A DNA stretch of 64,000 nt from NCBI RefSeq assembly GCF_964033635.1, contig NZ_OZ035533.1:5923001-5987000 (forward strand), read 5' to 3'. Below the pieces are notes generated by a model. The model was not told where the DNA came from, did not search any database, and worked only from the letters and a program-made list of their open reading frames with translations. This DNA comes from Chitinophaga sp. MM2321. Lineage in GTDB: Bacteria > Bacteroidota > Bacteroidia > Chitinophagales > Chitinophagaceae. Shown here one piece after another: positions 62,076 to 64,000 of the stretch (position 1 is its first letter; every line of letters starts with the position of its first letter). The translations under genes and the position numbers were made by a program.

Positions 62076-64000
62076 TTATTTATTTATCGCTTCATATACC
62101 ACATCCATCATTTTCCCTCTTGTATTCAGTGCTGATATTTTTGAATTGGAACCGCCATTAGGATACACGCGGTTACTCAGAAAAATGAAAACCATATTAT
62201 TCACCGGATCAGCCCATACACAGGTTCCGGTAAAACCGGTATGGCCAAAAACCGCGCTGGAAGCATACTTTGCGGGATATGCTTCTCTCCTGGTTTTGTT
62301 ATCTTTTTCAGGTTTATCAAACCCCAGTCCGCGGCGGCTGATATTACTGCTGTATGCTGTAAAAAGCTTGACCGTTTCCGGTTTAATATACTGTACCCCA
62401 CCGAATGAACCCTTGTTCAGCAACATCTGCATAATAATTCCCAGATCATGCGCATTGGAAAACAACCCGGCATGACCGGCTACGCCGCCCAGCATGGCTG
62501 CGCCGGGATCATGCACATCCCCACGTAGTAACTGTTCACGAAAAAAATGCTCGTGCTCCGTTGGTACCAGCGCCGACAAATCAAACCGTGTTCTTGGCAA
62601 AAAGCCGGTGGTAGCCAGTCCCAGCGGATTATAAAAAGTATCCTGTACGTATACATTCAGTTTTTTTCCGGTTACCTGCTCTACTACCTTTCCCAGGAAA
62701 AGGAAATCAAGATCACTGTAGACATAGCCCTGACGGGGCGACAACCTGCTGTCAAGAATTTTTTTCCAGATGGAGTCTACATAATCGTCATTCATATACA
62801 TGCGATCCGCTACACGGATCATATGGGAGGGCTCCGCTGTAGGATGATACAGCAGCGTATCGGGATAGCCATCAGGATACAGCGTTTCCTTATAAAAAGG
62901 AATGTAGGCAACCAGGCCCGCCTGATGCAACAACACATCGCGGATCTTCAAACCCGCTTTATCTGTACCCAGCACAAAAGGGAGATAATCGCCCAACGTA
63001 GCGTCGAGCCTTATTTTCCCTTCATCATAAAGGCGCATAACAGATATCGTGGTAGCACAAACCTTTGTTACGGATGCCAGGTCATAAATAGATTGTGGTG
63101 ATACCGGTTCCTTTTTGTTGTATTCGTAATGTCCGAAGCAACGGTTGTACACTATTTTCCCATCTTTCATTGCCAATACTTCACAGCCCGGAGCAGCGCC
63201 ACGGGCAATCATATCGCTGGCCAGGCCATCTATTTTCAGTAATGTCTGTTCGTTCAATCCGGCTGCCAGTGGTGAAGCCTTGAGTAATTCCGTGTACTGG
63301 TTTATTTCATACGTGATGCCTGTACCGGAAGGCAGACCGGGACAAACGGTTACCGGCAGTTTCCCTTTAGGGCCCAATTCTCCAAATAACAGGTCGGCAG
63401 CCACCCGCTGGGTGGTGCTGTCATCTTCATAAGCGGCGATGATAGCGGGTGCATCGCACCAGTTCTTAATGGCATACGGATTTCCGAATACCACGGTAAC
63501 GGAAGGCATTTCCTGTTGCAACTGGCGCACAATCAGTTTTTCCGCGAGCGATAAGCCAAAGTTGTTGGCCGGCCGGCGACTGAAGTCGTGCACACTGATA
63601 ATTACCGCCTTATAATCACGCTGGATGCGGGATACAATCGGCGCAATCTGTTGAACAGATTGACGGGAAGTGAAGATAAAAGCATCTGTACCGGGTTTAT
63701 ATGTTTTCACGGCTTCCAGGAAAGTATTGTTTACATCCGCGCCCACAGCTATTACAGCCAGCTTCTGTTGCACCATAGCCGGAGAAAACGGCACCAGTTT
63801 TTTATCGTTCCTCACCAGGGTAATCGCATTTTGTGCAATGCGGCGGCGCAGAGAATCTGTTTGTTCGTTAAGGTCGTTTGCCAGGTTGCGGGTATCAATC
63901 TGTTGCGGTTTCCACAGGCCCAGGTCATATTTGGCCCGCAGTACTTTTTTCACGCGTTCGTTCACTTCTTCCTCGCTGATCTGCCCGTTTTTGATAGCTT
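62076..64000 (-). CDS. GH3 beta-N-acetylglucosaminidase/beta-lactamase-type fusion (partial)
   Basis: The C-terminal 641 residues of a larger protein; the frame stays open to the right edge, so the in-window GTG at 63965 is not the true start. The first visible residues (AIKNGQISEEEVNERVKKVLRAKYDLGLW) are the end of a GH3 glycosidase N-domain; the GH3 C-domain follows (to about residue 230 of the fragment), then a serine-hydrolase/beta-lactamase-type domain with SVTK (SxxK) in LASVTKVCATT and later YSDLDFLFLG and HTGFTG. Such two-enzyme fusions are common in Bacteroidota and may act on peptidoglycan fragments. Confidence 0.9.
   Translation of the reverse strand, partial: AIKNGQISEEEVNERVKKVLRAKYDLGLWKPQQIDTRNLANDLNEQTDSLRRRIAQNAITLVRNDKKLVPFSPAMVQQKLAVIAVGADVNNTFLEAVKTYKPGTDAFIFTSRQSVQQIAPIVSRIQRDYKAVIISVHDFSRRPANNFGLSLAEKLIVRQLQQEMPSVTVVFGNPYAIKNWCDAPAIIAAYEDDSTTQRVAADLLFGELGPKGKLPVTVCPGLPSGTGITYEINQYTELLKASPLAAGLNEQTLLKIDGLASDMIARGAAPGCEVLAMKDGKIVYNRCFGHYEYNKKEPVSPQSIYDLASVTKVCATTISVMRLYDEGKIRLDATLGDYLPFVLGTDKAGLKIRDVLLHQAGLVAYIPFYKETLYPDGYPDTLLYHPTAEPSHMIRVADRMYMNDDYVDSIWKKILDSRLSPRQGYVYSDLDFLFLGKVVEQVTGKKLNVYVQDTFYNPLGLATTGFLPRTRFDLSALVPTEHEHFFREQLLRGDVHDPGAAMLGGVAGHAGLFSNAHDLGIIMQMLLNKGSFGGVQYIKPETVKLFTAYSSNISRRGLGFDKPEKDNKTRREAYPAKYASSAVFGHTGFTGTCVWADPVNNMVFIFLSNRVYPNGGSNSKISALNTRGKMMDVVYEAINK

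Overview
The window is bacterial chromosome from a member of the Bacteroidota, most likely the family Chitinophagaceae (Chitinophaga-like). Several things point there: SusC/SusD outer-membrane pairs driven by an ECF sigma/FecR pair, the TAnnTTTG promoter element in many intergenic gaps, PorT-type beta-barrels, an S46 dipeptidyl-peptidase, a B. subtilis-type SdhCAB complex in a five-gene operon, and signal peptides that mostly end just before a Gln. I see no rRNA, tRNA, CRISPR array, insertion sequence, prophage or obvious island. Coding density is high and most genes are housekeeping or cell-envelope genes.

Layout. 1-1168: 5' part of a SusC-like transporter leaving on the left. 1468-2163: zinc metallopeptidase. 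2709-8943 (+): radA, comF, a glutathione peroxidase, a lipoprotein, holB and a RicT/PSP1 protein with a long disordered tail. 9133-10185 (-): NdpA-like nucleoid protein. 10327-11232 (+): SMP-30 protein, whose 3' end forms a long inverted repeat with the next, convergent gene. 11322-21129 (-): a polysaccharide-utilisation-type locus (ECF sigma, FecR anti-sigma, SusC, SusD, large glycoside-hydrolase-like enzyme). 21312-24391 (-): lptB, a GH3-type acyl-adenylating enzyme and fabG. 24561-25514 (+): metF. 25802-29668 (-): three related beta-barrels and a TlpA-type thioredoxin.

29766-35307 (+): rlmD, two rhomboids (the second without the catalytic His) and two endonuclease/exonuclease/phosphatase paralogues. 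35468-38658 (+): cysS, an M28 glutaminyl-cyclase-like lipoprotein and an AlkA-like glycosylase. 38817-39692 (+): a stand-alone SIR2-like protein. 39835-40542 (+) and 40638-41012 (-): META-domain and IPT-domain proteins. 41223-47194 (-): porin, DASS C4-dicarboxylate transporter, sdhC, sdhA, sdhB, a connected import-and-oxidation operon. 47323-49485 (-): DPP7-type S46 peptidase. 49729-54702 (+): lipoprotein, rnhB, rpoN, PAP2-like membrane protein, a structured non-coding stretch, recA. 54952-56760 (-): typA. 57015-62004: alpha/beta hydrolase (+), membrane patatin (-), ctaA (-), small secreted protein (+). 62076-64000 (-): C-terminal part of a GH3/beta-lactamase fusion leaving on the right.

The observations most worth a second look are: the SIR2-like singleton; the glutaminyl-cyclase candidate in a window where ten of thirteen inspected signal-peptidase I substrates have Gln at +1; the PAP2-recA intergenic region with a 93-nt stem-loop, a possible ~190-nt RNA and a palindrome next to a promoter; a group of genes with a promoter element exactly 5 nt before the start codon (apparently leaderless); a 45-bp inverted repeat covering the ends of two convergent genes; and two paralogue pairs (rhomboid, EEP) with active-site substitutions. 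No single locus stands out as a clear new multi-gene system.
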